A stretch of 64,000 nucleotides of DNA from positions 1 to 64,000 of the forward strand of contig JAMLIS010000010.1 in the NCBI GenBank assembly GCA_023954015.1, in the 5' to 3' direction. Position numbers and translations under genes: made by a program. The DNA is from Burkholderiaceae bacterium (GTDB lineage: Bacteria > Pseudomonadota > Gammaproteobacteria > Burkholderiales > Burkholderiaceae_E). Each line of letters opens with the position of its first letter. Position 1 is the first letter of the stretch. The notes under the pieces were generated by a model that saw only the letters and a program-made list of their open reading frames with translations, ran no database searches and had not been told where the DNA came from. Of the stretch, positions 21,067 to 29,644 are shown one piece after another.

Positions 21067-21546
21067 ATGGACGATCGTACGAACGCACCCGCACGGGGGC
21101 GGCAGAAGAACCTGGAGGCGCGCGTCTGGTTGCGGATGCTCACCTGCACGAACCTGGTCGAGAACGAATTGCGCGAGATTCTGCGCGCGCGCTTCGACAC
21201 GACGCTCGCCCGTTTCGACGTGCTTGCGCAGCTCGCGCGCCCGCCGGAGGAACCGACGATGGGCGAACTGTCGCAGCGGTTGATGGTGACGAAGGGAAGC
21301 ATCACCGACGTGATCGGCCGGCTCGAGGCGGCTGGTCTCGTGGAGCGCGAGCGCGATCCGGTCGACGCGCGCGTGCAGCGAGTTCGGCTGACGCCGCGCG
21401 GCAGGCGCCTGGCGGCGCGCGCGATCCCGGCGCACAACGAACGGCTGGCGCAGCTGATGCGCGGATTCGGACGCGACGACCTGAAGACGCTCGACGATCT
21501 TCTCGGGCGGCTGCGAGCGGCCCTGCGCGCTGCGGGCGATTCCTGA
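21067..21546 (+). CDS. MarR-family transcriptional regulator
   Basis: This 159-aa winged-helix protein has its recognition region in MGELSQRLMVTKGSITDVIGRLEAAGLVERERDPVDARVQRVRLTPRG, with the usual D-R wing motif (DPVDAR). N- and C-terminal helices form the dimer. It stands between an old-yellow-enzyme gene and the dehydrogenase-ligase-Liv operon, and both promoter regions carry the same palindrome. It is therefore the likely ligand-sensing repressor of both units; such regulators often bind aromatic acids or their CoA esters. Confidence 0.92.
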   Translation: MDDRTNAPARGRQKNLEARVWLRMLTCTNLVENELREILRARFDTTLARFDVLAQLARPPEEPTMGELSQRLMVTKGSITDVIGRLEAAGLVERERDPVDARVQRVRLTPRGRRLAARAIPAHNERLAQLMRGFGRDDLKTLDDLLGRLRAALRAAGDS

Positions 21547-21559
21547 TTCCCACCGGCGC

Positions 21560-21573
21560 TTGATCCCGATCAA
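21560..21573. promoter_or_regulatory. Putative FNR/ANR-type binding site
   Basis: TTGATCCCGATCAA matches the FNR/ANR consensus TTGAT-N4-ATCAA at every fixed position; the palindrome extends to GCTTGATC/GATCAAGC (21558-21575). Its centre is about 60 bp before the start predicted from the -10 hexamer at 21615-21620, the classic spacing for FNR activation near -61.5. It lies just after the marR stop, so a weak terminator hairpin is the alternative. Confidence 0.6.
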
Positions 21574-21590
21574 GCGTTGCCGCTTCCGGC

Positions 21591-21620
21591 TTGTGTTTCG
21601 CAACCGGCGCCCTTCATAAT
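21591..21620 (+). promoter_or_regulatory. Predicted sigma-70 promoter of the catabolic operon
   Basis: TTGTGT (21591-21596) and CATAAT (21615-21620) are separated by 18 bases. The -10 is a good match and the -35 moderate. The putative MarR operator begins two bases after the -10, where a bound repressor would block initiation. Confidence 0.5.
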
Positions 21621-21621
21621 C

Positions 21622-21635
21622 GTTTGAGCTTGAAC
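21622..21635. promoter_or_regulatory. Putative MarR operator 2
   Basis: GTTTGAGCTTGAAC lies just downstream of the predicted -10 and 21 bp before the GTG of the dehydrogenase gene. It matches operator 1 in 12 of 14 positions. Confidence 0.65.
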
Positions 21636-21655
21636 GAATTTCCGGAGAAGCTGCC

Positions 21656-22453
21656 GTGGCACTGCACAGGGAGCGCCCGTTCGCGGGCCGGCATGCGATC
21701 GTCACCGGCGGCGGGCGAGGCATCGGAGCCGCGATCGCCGCTTCGCTGGCATCGCGCGGCGCAGCGCTGTCGCTGCTCGGGCGCACGGCAGCGACGCTCG
21801 AGTCGGCCGCACGCCGGCTGCGCGACGAGCACGGCGTGCAGGCGGGAATCGCGGTCGTCGACATTGCCGCGGAAGCGTCGGTCGCGGCAGCGATCGCGCA
21901 ATGCGCCGCCGAGCGCGGTCCGGCCGCCATCCTGGTGAACAACGCAGGCATCGCCCCTTCGGCGCCGTTCCTGAAGAGCGACGCGAAGCTGTGGCGCGAG
22001 GTGCTCGACGTCGACCTGATGGGCGCCGTTCACACGGCGCGAGCGGTACTCCCCGCGATGCTCGAAGCCGGGCACGGCCGCATCGTGAACATCGCCTCGA
22101 CCGCCGGCATCACCGGAATGGCCTACGTCACCGCGTATTGCGCCGCCAAGCACGCGCTCGTCGGCTTCACGCGTGCGCTGGCGATCGAGACCGCGCGCAA
22201 GGGGATCACGGTGAACGCCGTCTGCCCCGGCTACACCGAGACCGACATCGTCGGTGCGGCGCTGGCGAACATCACCGCCAAGACCGGGCGCTCGCGCGAA
22301 GAGGCGTTGCAGAGCCTGGTCGCGCACAACCCGCAGGCTCGCCTGGTCCGTCCGGAGGAGGTCGCCGAGACGGTGGCCTGGCTGTGCAGCGATGCGGCGA
22401 TGTCCGTTACCGGGCAGAGCATCGTTGTCGCCGGTGGCGAACTGATGCCGTAG
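21656..22453 (+). CDS. Short-chain dehydrogenase/reductase (3-hydroxyacyl-type)
   Basis: This 265-aa Rossmann enzyme is the first gene of the operon. The cofactor motif is TGGGRGIG (residues about 17-24), followed by NNAGIA and catalytic Ser (NIASTAG), Tyr and Lys in YVTAYCAAKHAL. The PGYTETDIVGAA segment is usual for oxidoreductases acting on hydroxyacyl or alicyclic alcohol substrates. The start is GTG 21656. It would interconvert an alcohol and ketone using NAD(P). Substrate unknown. Confidence 0.9.
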   Translation: MALHRERPFAGRHAIVTGGGRGIGAAIAASLASRGAALSLLGRTAATLESAARRLRDEHGVQAGIAVVDIAAEASVAAAIAQCAAERGPAAILVNNAGIAPSAPFLKSDAKLWREVLDVDLMGAVHTARAVLPAMLEAGHGRIVNIASTAGITGMAYVTAYCAAKHALVGFTRALAIETARKGITVNAVCPGYTETDIVGAALANITAKTGRSREEALQSLVAHNPQARLVRPEEVAETVAWLCSDAAMSVTGQSIVVAGGELMP

Positions 22454-22527
22454 CGAGCAGCGGCGAGCCCGCGCCGCGTCCTGCCGCGCGTGCCGTGCAA
22501 TGCCCGATTCCATACAGGGGAAACGCA

Positions 22528-23991
22528 ATGAAACTTCTCGAGCCGATCGTCATCAACGGCATGCGCGTGCCGAACCGCGTGATGGTTCCGGCGATGGTCA
22601 CGCGACTGTCGGGCGAGGACGGATTCGTCACGCAGGCGATCTCCGACCGCTACCTGCGCTACGCGCAGGGTGAGGTCGGTCTCATCGTCGTCGAGGCGAT
22701 GGCGATCCACGGCAGCAACGCCGGCCCGCTGTTGCGCATCGGCGACGACCGGTTCGTCCCCGGGCTCGCGCAGATGAACGCGCGCATCCACGATGCTTCC
22801 GACTCGAAAGTGGTGCCGCAGCTGATCCATTTCCTGAAGATCTCGAAGTCGGGCTGGCGCCAGACGGTCGACATGCTGGCGCTCGAGGAGATCGACCGCA
22901 TCGTCGAGCAGTTCGGGCAGGCGGCCGCGCGGGCCCGCGCGGCCGGCTTCGACGGCATCGAGCTGCACAATGCGCACGGCTACACGCTCGCGTCGTTCGT
23001 CTCGAGCGCCAACACGCGCACCGACGAGTACGGTGGCACGACGCTCGAGAATCGGCTTCGCCTGATCGGCCGCGTGATGGAAAGCGTTCGCCGCCATGCC
23101 GGCCATGATTTCCCGGTCGGGATCCGCTATCTGGCCGACGAGTTCATTCGCGACGGCTACACCGTCGAGGACGCCAAGCTCATCGGGCTGCGCATGGCGC
23201 AGCTCGGCGCCGACTACCTGTCGCTGTCGGTCGGCGGCAAGTTCGAGGATGCGGTGCATACGCCCGGCCACGTGCTGCACGCCTACTCCGGCTACTCGGG
23301 CGATCGCTGCATGCCCGGCGCCAAGTACCCGCCGGCGCTGCACCTGTCCTACGCCGAGCAGATCCGCGCCTTCCTGCGCGGGAAGGGCCACGACGTGCCG
23401 ATCATCGCCGCCGGCAAGCTTTCCGACCCGCGTGTGGCCGAGGAAGCGATCGCCTCCGGCAAGCTCGACCTGGTGGCGATCGCGCGCGGACTGCTGGCCG
23501 ATCCCGACTGGGTTCGCAAGCTGCGCCTGGGCGCACTCGATCGCATCGTCGAGTGCGACTACTGCAACGTCTGCAAGCAGCTCGACGGCGCACACATGCC
23601 GGTCACCTGCTTCCTGTGGCCGAAGGGGGCGATGCAGGCGCCCGCCGCCGACGATGCGGCATCGGCGCCGAGCTGGCCCGAAGGCAGGGCCGGGCTCAGC
23701 GTCAAGGAAGGGTCGAACGGCCTGACGCTGAAGTGGAAGAAGGCGCAGGGCAACCCGACCTATTACGATGTCTATCGCGCGGACGACGACGGCGAGATGC
23801 GCGTCGTCGACGGCGTGAAGACGACGATGTTCACCGACACCGGGCTGCTCGGCGGCATGCGCTATCGTTACTATGTGCGGGCGTGCGACGCGACCGGGCA
23901 CGCGAGTGCGCCGTCCGAAGTCGTGCACGTCGAACCCGCGCCGCCGGCAGCTGTCTCGTCGGCGGCCGCGAGCGAACCCGCAAGCGCCTGA
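22528..23991 (+). CDS. Old yellow enzyme family reductase with Fe-S cysteines and a C-terminal fibronectin-III-like domain
   Basis: This 487-aa protein starts at ATG 22528. Residues 1-370 are an FMN TIM barrel with active site H147-N148-A-H150-G-Y152 and cysteines C343, C346, C349 and C361 (C-x2-C-x2-C-x11-C), as in 4Fe-4S 2-enoate and dienoyl-CoA reductases. After a Pro/Ala linker, residues about 388-470 (LTLKWKKAQGNPTYYDVYRAD, TGLLGGMRYRYYVRACD) look like a fibronectin type III domain. This replaces the FAD/NAD(P)H half found in FadH, so electrons must arrive by another route. Role inferred: reduction of an unsaturated acid or acyl-CoA. Confidence 0.88.
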   Translation: MKLLEPIVINGMRVPNRVMVPAMVTRLSGEDGFVTQAISDRYLRYAQGEVGLIVVEAMAIHGSNAGPLLRIGDDRFVPGLAQMNARIHDASDSKVVPQLIHFLKISKSGWRQTVDMLALEEIDRIVEQFGQAAARARAAGFDGIELHNAHGYTLASFVSSANTRTDEYGGTTLENRLRLIGRVMESVRRHAGHDFPVGIRYLADEFIRDGYTVEDAKLIGLRMAQLGADYLSLSVGGKFEDAVHTPGHVLHAYSGYSGDRCMPGAKYPPALHLSYAEQIRAFLRGKGHDVPIIAAGKLSDPRVAEEAIASGKLDLVAIARGLLADPDWVRKLRLGALDRIVECDYCNVCKQLDGAHMPVTCFLWPKGAMQAPAADDAASAPSWPEGRAGLSVKEGSNGLTLKWKKAQGNPTYYDVYRADDDGEMRVVDGVKTTMFTDTGLLGGMRYRYYVRACDATGHASAPSEVVHVEPAPPAAVSSAAASEPASA

Positions 23992-24011
23992 CGTTGCCCC
24001 GGGAATCGACG

Positions 24012-25712
24012 ATGCTCGAGGGTTGCACGCCCTGGCCCGAGGCGTTTGCGCAGCGGTATCGCGCCGCGGGCTACTGGCGCGACATCACGCTCGGCGAGAT
24101 GCTCGAGCGCTCGATGCAGCGCCATCCCGACAAGCTCGCGGTCGTCGACGGGCCGAAGTCGGCCACGTACCGGCAGCTGGTCGAGCGCTCCGAGCAGCTG
24201 GCTGTGCAGTTCGCACGACTCGGCCTGAAGTCGCGCGAGCGGGTGATCTTCCAGCTGTCGAACTCGATCGAGCTGCTCTACGCCTTCTTCGGGCTGCTTC
24301 GCATCGGGGTGATTCCGGTGATGGCGCTTCCGGCGCATCGCCGGGCCGAGCTCGTGCATTTCGCACGGCACGGGCAGGCGGCCGCGCACTTCGTCGCCGG
24401 GCGCACGGAGCGCTTCGACTACGTGGCGCTCGCCGAGGAAGTGCAGCGCGCGGCGCCGACGATTCGCGTCATCGTCGGCGCGGGTGCACCCGGCCCGGGC
24501 GCCGTCTCGCTCGATGCTCTGCTCGCCGCCGAAGTGGACGACGGCGAACTCGCGCGCATGCGCGGCGAAGCCTTCGCCGACGCCAGCGACGTAGCGCTGA
24601 TGATGCTCTCCGGCGGCACCACCGCGCGCTCCAAGTTCATCCCTCGCACGCACAACGACTACGTCTACAACTGCACGCAAAGCGGTGCGGTCGCCGGATT
24701 CGGCGAGGAAACCGTGTTCCTGGCCGTGCTGCCGATGTCGCACGGCTACACGCTCGCCTCGCCGGGCATGCTCGCCGTGCTTTCGCACGGGGGTACCATC
24801 GTCATCGCGCCCGACACACGCGCGGAAACCGTGTTTCCGCTGATCGAGAAGCATGGCATCACCGTCGTCGCCGGCGGCGTACCACTCGCCGTGAGCTGGC
24901 TCGCCTCGTCGTGGCCCGAGCGCTGCGACCTGTCTTCGCTGCGCGTCTACATGAACGGCGGCTCGCGGCTGCTTCCGGAATTGCGCCGACAGATCGAACA
25001 GCGCTTCGGGTGCACCTACGTCGAGAGCTACGGCACCGGCGAGGGGCTGCTGAACCAGACGCGGCTCGACGATCCCGAGGAAATCCGCTTCCACAGTTCG
25101 GGACGTCCGGTGTCGCCGGGCGACGAGATCAAGGTGATCGATCCGGCGGGCAACGAGCTCCCCGAAGGTGCGGTCGGCGAGCTGGCGGTACGCGGGCCGT
25201 ACACCGTGCGCGGCTACTACAACGCGCCCGAGGCCACGGCCGCGGCATTCACGGACGACGGCTTCTATCGCATGGGCGACGCGGTGCGGCTCGTGGGCGG
25301 CTACCTCTATCTGGAAGGTCGGCTCAAGGACCTGATCAACCGGGGCGGCGAGAAGGTCAGCGTCGAGGAAGTCGAGAACCACGTCATCGCGCATCCGTCC
25401 GTCGCCAATGTCTGCGTGGTCGCGATGCCCGATGAGCGATACGGCGAGAAGGCCTGCGCTTTCGTCATCGTCAAGCCGGATCGTGCACTCGGCTTCGCAG
25501 AGCTGCAGGAATTCCTTCTGGGGCGCGGCATCGCCAGGTTCAAGCTGCCCGAGCGCCTCGAAGTGGTGGACGCCTTTCCGCTCAGCCCCGCCGGGAAGGT
25601 ATTGCGTCGCGAGTTGCGGTCTATCATCGCGGCACGACTCGAAGCCGAGCGCATCGGGAAGAACGGCGCTGCACCGGGGCGCGGAAAGGACAACCAAGGA
25701 GACAACGAATGA
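24012..25712 (+). CDS. Aryl-acid AMP ligase (acyl/aryl-CoA synthetase, EntE/DhbE-like)
   Basis: This 566-aa ANL-family enzyme activates a carboxylic acid with ATP. The N-terminus MLEGCTPWPEAFAQRYRAAGYW is like (2,3-dihydroxybenzoyl)adenylate synthases. The P-loop-like segment is MMLSGGTTARSKFIPRTHNDYVYN, A5 is ESYGTGEG, and the A8/A10 region reads YLEGRLKDLINRGGEKVS and PLSPAGKVLRREL with the adenylating Lys. No carrier-protein or siderophore genes are near. Catabolic CoA thioester formation with an aromatic or similar acid imported by the adjacent Liv transporter is more likely than siderophore synthesis. The stop overlaps the next start (ATGA). Confidence 0.88.
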   Translation: MLEGCTPWPEAFAQRYRAAGYWRDITLGEMLERSMQRHPDKLAVVDGPKSATYRQLVERSEQLAVQFARLGLKSRERVIFQLSNSIELLYAFFGLLRIGVIPVMALPAHRRAELVHFARHGQAAAHFVAGRTERFDYVALAEEVQRAAPTIRVIVGAGAPGPGAVSLDALLAAEVDDGELARMRGEAFADASDVALMMLSGGTTARSKFIPRTHNDYVYNCTQSGAVAGFGEETVFLAVLPMSHGYTLASPGMLAVLSHGGTIVIAPDTRAETVFPLIEKHGITVVAGGVPLAVSWLASSWPERCDLSSLRVYMNGGSRLLPELRRQIEQRFGCTYVESYGTGEGLLNQTRLDDPEEIRFHSSGRPVSPGDEIKVIDPAGNELPEGAVGELAVRGPYTVRGYYNAPEATAAAFTDDGFYRMGDAVRLVGGYLYLEGRLKDLINRGGEKVSVEEVENHVIAHPSVANVCVVAMPDERYGEKACAFVIVKPDRALGFAELQEFLLGRGIARFKLPERLEVVDAFPLSPAGKVLRRELRSIIAARLEAERIGKNGAAPGRGKDNQGDNE

Positions 25713-26890
25713 AATCGCTCGCCAGTCTGGTCGCCGCTGTCGCGGCTACCGCCGCGGTCGGCCTCGCGCACGCGCAGGCCCCCGTGCGCATCGGCCTGCT
25801 CACCACGCTCTCGACTCCGGCCGGCTACATCGGCGAGGACGAGCGCGACGGCTTCCTGCTCGCCGTCAAGGAGGAAGGCGGCAAGCTCGGCGGCATTCCG
25901 GTGCAGGTGCTCGTCGAAGACGACGGACTCAAGCCCGCGAACGCCAAGCAGACCGCCGACCGGATGGTGCAGGACGGCGTGCGCCTGTTCACCGGGATCA
26001 ACTTCTCGAACGTGCTCGTTGCGGTGGCGCCCACCGTGCTCGATGCCGGCGGCACCTACGTCAGCCTGAACGCGGGGCCCTCCACCTACGCGGGCAAGAA
26101 CTGCAATCCCGGCTACTTCTCGGTTGCATTCCAGAACGACTCCTACAGCGACTCGGCCGGCCTGGCCGCCAACGAACTCGGCTACAAGCGCATGGTGCTG
26201 CTGGCGCCGAACTACCAGGCGGGCCGCGATGCGCTCGCCGGCTTCAAGCGCACGTTCAAGGGAGAGGTGCTCGCCGAGATCTACACGAAGCTCGACCAGT
26301 CCGACTTCTCGGTCGAACTCGCGCGCGTGCGCGAACTGAAGCCCGACGCGATCTTCCAGTTCCATCCGGGCGGCGCCGGCATCAATCTCGCCAAGCAATA
26401 CGCGAACTCGGGACTGTCGCAGTCGGTGCCGATGCTCACGCCGATCTATTCGATGGATCGCCGGATGCTCGCGGCCGCGGGCAACGCGGGCAACGGCTAC
26501 TACCTCACGGCATCGTGGAGCGCGGACCTCGACAACCCGGCGAACCGGCATTTCGTCGACGCATTCGTCAAGGCCTACGGACGCCTTCCCACCGACTACG
26601 CGGCCACCTCCTACGACACGGCACGGCTGATCGGTACCGGGCTGAAGGCGGTCGGCGGCGACATCGAAGGCAAGCGCGATGCGTTCCGCGCGGCGCTGCG
26701 CAAGGCCGACATCCAGTCGGTTCGGGGCAAGTTCCGCTTCGCCAACAACCAGCATCCGATCCAGGACTGGTATCTGTTGCACGTCGAGCCCGGCGCAGAC
26801 GGCAAGCTCGGCTACAAGACCCTGAAGGTCATCGCGCCCGACCACGGCGATCCGCACGCGGCCGAATGTCCGATGAAGAGCGGCAGTTGA
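25709..26890 (+). CDS. Liv-type ABC transporter periplasmic substrate-binding protein
   Basis: This 393-aa type-I periplasmic binding protein has a signal peptide ending in AHA near residue 22. The fold begins with VRIGLLTTLSTPAGYIGEDERDGFLLAVKEEGGKLGG, the typical opening of Leu/Ile/Val-binding family members. Many relatives bind aromatic acids rather than amino acids. The gene is translationally coupled to the ligase upstream and precedes livH, giving a complete importer. Confidence 0.9.
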   Translation: MKSLASLVAAVAATAAVGLAHAQAPVRIGLLTTLSTPAGYIGEDERDGFLLAVKEEGGKLGGIPVQVLVEDDGLKPANAKQTADRMVQDGVRLFTGINFSNVLVAVAPTVLDAGGTYVSLNAGPSTYAGKNCNPGYFSVAFQNDSYSDSAGLAANELGYKRMVLLAPNYQAGRDALAGFKRTFKGEVLAEIYTKLDQSDFSVELARVRELKPDAIFQFHPGGAGINLAKQYANSGLSQSVPMLTPIYSMDRRMLAAAGNAGNGYYLTASWSADLDNPANRHFVDAFVKAYGRLPTDYAATSYDTARLIGTGLKAVGGDIEGKRDAFRAALRKADIQSVRGKFRFANNQHPIQDWYLLHVEPGADGKLGYKTLKVIAPDHGDPHAAECPMKSGS

Positions 26891-26934
26891 CGCACCCGGA
26901 CTGACGCACGTCGGCGCCGCGCGTCGCGCGAACG

Positions 26935-27849
26935 ATGCTGCTGTTCGTCGAGCAGACGCTCAACGGCGCGCAGTACAGCGCGCTGTTGTTCCTGCTGGCG
27001 GCCGGGCTGACGCTCGTGTTCGGCATCATGAACGTCATCAACCTGACGCACGGCTCGTTCTACATGGTCGGGGCGTTCTGCGCGGCGAGCGCGGCTGCCG
27101 CGACCGGCTCCTTCGCGGCGGCCATCGTCGCCGCCGTGCTCGGCGCCGGCCTGTACGGCTTCGCGGTCGAGCGACTCGTCGTGCGTCATCTCTACAGCCG
27201 CGACCATCTCGACCAGGTGCTCGCCACGCTCGGACTGGTGCTCTTCACGAACGAACTGGCGACGATCGTCTTCGGGCGCAGCCCGCCGTTCATGGACATC
27301 CCGCCGATGCTGCGCGGCTCGATCGAGCTGCTGCCCGGTCTTGCCTATCCGGCGATGCGGCTGGCCTTCATCGGCGCCGCGGCGATCGTCGCGCTGGCGC
27401 TGTGGTTCCTGCTGCAGCGAACGCCGATCGGCATGCTCGTGCGCGCGGGAGCCGACGATCACGAGATCGTCGAGGCGCTCGGCGTCGACGTGCGCCGCGT
27501 CTTCCTCCTGGTCTTCGTGCTCGGCGCGTTGCTGTGCGGCTTCGCCGCCGTGATGTCCGCGCCGCTGCTCGCCGTGCAGATCGGGATGGGCGAGCGCATC
27601 CTGATCACCGCCTTCGTCGTGATCGTGATCGGCGGCGTCGGCTCGGTGCGCGGCGCGTTGCTCGGCTCGTTCCTGGTCGGCATGAGCGACGCCTACGGGC
27701 GCGCGTGGGTTCCGTCGCTGCTCGGCGGATTCCTGCCGGCGCAACTGGCCGATCCGCTCGCCTCGAGCCTGATTTCGGCCAGCGCCTACATCCTGATGGC
27801 GCTCGTGCTGCTGTTCCGGCCCTTCGGGCTTCTGCCGGCGCGCATCTGA
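26935..27849 (+). CDS. livH: Liv-type ABC transporter permease (LivH)
   Basis: This 304-aa inner-membrane permease has about eight helices. The opening LLFVEQTLNGAQYSALLFLLAAGLTLVFGIMNVINLTHGSFYMVGAF and the cytoplasmic coupling region (RAGADDHEIVEALGVDVRRVF) are standard LivH features. It overlaps livM by one to three bases. Confidence 0.95.
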   Translation: MLLFVEQTLNGAQYSALLFLLAAGLTLVFGIMNVINLTHGSFYMVGAFCAASAAAATGSFAAAIVAAVLGAGLYGFAVERLVVRHLYSRDHLDQVLATLGLVLFTNELATIVFGRSPPFMDIPPMLRGSIELLPGLAYPAMRLAFIGAAAIVALALWFLLQRTPIGMLVRAGADDHEIVEALGVDVRRVFLLVFVLGALLCGFAAVMSAPLLAVQIGMGERILITAFVVIVIGGVGSVRGALLGSFLVGMSDAYGRAWVPSLLGGFLPAQLADPLASSLISASAYILMALVLLFRPFGLLPARI

Positions 27850-28901
27850 TGCGTGACGCTTCCGCCGTCGATGTTCCGGCGCAGGCCGTGCCGGCCGCTG
27901 CCGGCCCCCCGCCGGCCGCGTCGGTCCGGCGCGCGACGCGCGCCCGCTGGTCGATCGTCGCCGGTCTCGTGCTGCTCGCGCTCGTACCGGTTCTCGCGCA
28001 CGCCCTCGACGAGTCTTTCCTGGTCAGCCTGTTCACGCGCTTCGTCGTCTACGCAATCGCCGCGGTGAGCCTGGACCTGATCCTCGGCTACGGCGCGCTG
28101 GTGAGCTTCGGGCACGCCGCCTTCTTCGGACTGGGCGGCTACGTGATCGGCATCGTCGCTTTCCACACGGCCGACGGCTCCGGGCTCTTCGGCTGGGCGG
28201 GCAGCGGCGAGGCGCTCGTGCTGTGGCCGCTCGCCGTCGGGGTCTGCGCGCTGGCGGGCCTGGTGATCGGCTTCCTGTCGCTGCGCACCTCCGGCGTGCA
28301 GTTCATCATGATCACGCTCGCCTTCGGGCAGATGTTCTACTTCCTGCTCGTCGGGCTCATGTACTACGGCGGCGACGACGGACTCGCGATCGACTCGCGC
28401 AACGTGCTCGCCGGAATGTCGCTGCGCGATCCCCGTGTCTTCTACTACCTGTGCGTCGCGTTGCTGGTCGCCTGGGTATGGCTGTGCCGGCGGATCGTCG
28501 GCTCGCGCTTCGGCATGGCACTGCGCAGCCTGAAGCAGAATCGCCGGCGAAGCATTGCGCTGGGACTGGCTCCGCTGCGTTATCCGCTGACCGCGTTCAC
28601 CATCTCCGCCGCGGGGACGGGACTGGCGGGCGTGCTATGGGCGAATTACGCCCTGTTCGTCAGCCCCGACATGGCGACCTGGCAGAAGTCGGGCGAGCTG
28701 ATGGCGATGGTGATTCTCGGCGGAATGGGAACGATCTTCGGGCCCGTGCTGGGCGCGGCGGTGTTCCTCGGTCTGGAGCAGATGCTCACCGCGTGGACCG
28801 AACACTGGATGCTTTTGATGGGTCCGGTGCTGGTGCTGGTCGTGCTGTTCGGCAAGCGCGGCTTGTACGGGCTGCTCGCCGGTCGCGGCAGCGAAGGCTG
28901 A
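27849..28901 (+). CDS. livM: Liv-type ABC transporter permease (LivM)
   Basis: This 350-aa permease has an Ala/Pro-rich cytoplasmic N-terminus of about 35 residues before the first helix. The family segment SLDLILGYGALVSFGHAAFFGLGGY follows, then the coupling region GMALRSLKQNRRRSIALGL. ATG 27849 overlaps the livH stop. It forms the membrane channel with LivH. Confidence 0.95.
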   Translation: MRDASAVDVPAQAVPAAAGPPPAASVRRATRARWSIVAGLVLLALVPVLAHALDESFLVSLFTRFVVYAIAAVSLDLILGYGALVSFGHAAFFGLGGYVIGIVAFHTADGSGLFGWAGSGEALVLWPLAVGVCALAGLVIGFLSLRTSGVQFIMITLAFGQMFYFLLVGLMYYGGDDGLAIDSRNVLAGMSLRDPRVFYYLCVALLVAWVWLCRRIVGSRFGMALRSLKQNRRRSIALGLAPLRYPLTAFTISAAGTGLAGVLWANYALFVSPDMATWQKSGELMAMVILGGMGTIFGPVLGAAVFLGLEQMLTAWTEHWMLLMGPVLVLVVLFGKRGLYGLLAGRGSEG

Positions 28902-28906
28902 GCGGG

Positions 28907-29644
28907 ATGCGGCTCGCGCTGCGCAAGGTGTGCAGGTCCTTCGGCGCGCTGCGCGTGACGCAGGACGTCGACCTGGCCGTCGAGACGGGCGAACTGCACG
29001 CGCTGATCGGTCCCAACGGCGCGGGCAAGACGACGCTGATCTCGCAGATCAGCGGCGAGCTCTTCCCCGATTCCGGAGAGATCGTCCTCGGCGATCAGGC
29101 GATCACGCGAATGCCGGCGCACCGTCGTGCGGCGGCCGGCCTGGCACGCTCGTTCCAGATCAGCCAGCTCTACGCCGACTTCGACGCCGAGGACAACGTC
29201 GCGATGGCGGTGCAGGCGCGCCTGCCGGGCGGTTTCGGCATGTGGCGCGACGCGCGCAGCGACCCCCGGCTGCGCGAGCCGGCACGCGATGCGCTCGGCC
29301 GCGTCGGACTCGCGCAGCGGGCCGGAGTTCGCGTCAGCGAGCTTGCGCACGGCGAGAAGCGCCAGCTCGAATTGGCGATGGTGCTCGCGCGCGAGGCACC
29401 GACGCTGCTGCTCGACGAACCGATGGCCGGGATGAGCGCCGAAGAGTCGCACCGGATGTCGCAGCTGCTCGCGTCGCTGAAGCGCCGCTACACGATCCTG
29501 CTGGTCGAACACGACATGGACATCGTCTTCTCGCTGGCCGATCGCATCACGGTCCTCGTCTACGGTCGGGCGATCTTCACCGGAACGCCGCAGGAAGTCC
29601 GGGCGAACGCCGAAGTGCGCAACGCCTATCTGGGAAGCGACTGA
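28907..29644 (+). CDS. livG: Liv-type ABC transporter ATPase (LivG)
   Basis: This 245-aa ATP-binding subunit has Walker A GPNGAGKTT near residue 37, the signature VSELAHGEKRQLELAMVLA and Walker B PTLLLDEPMAGM. The typical ...ELAHGEKR variation of the signature is normal for LivG. Five bases separate it from livM, and its stop overlaps livF. Confidence 0.95.
   Translation: MRLALRKVCRSFGALRVTQDVDLAVETGELHALIGPNGAGKTTLISQISGELFPDSGEIVLGDQAITRMPAHRRAAAGLARSFQISQLYADFDAEDNVAMAVQARLPGGFGMWRDARSDPRLREPARDALGRVGLAQRAGVRVSELAHGEKRQLELAMVLAREAPTLLLDEPMAGMSAEESHRMSQLLASLKRRYTILLVEHDMDIVFSLADRITVLVYGRAIFTGTPQEVRANAEVRNAYLGSD

Noticed and set aside
24012..25712. Siderophore (2,3-dihydroxybenzoate) activation gene
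   Set aside because: The ligase resembles EntE/DhbE, but no carrier, condensation or isochorismate genes are nearby; it is embedded in an uptake and reduction operon.
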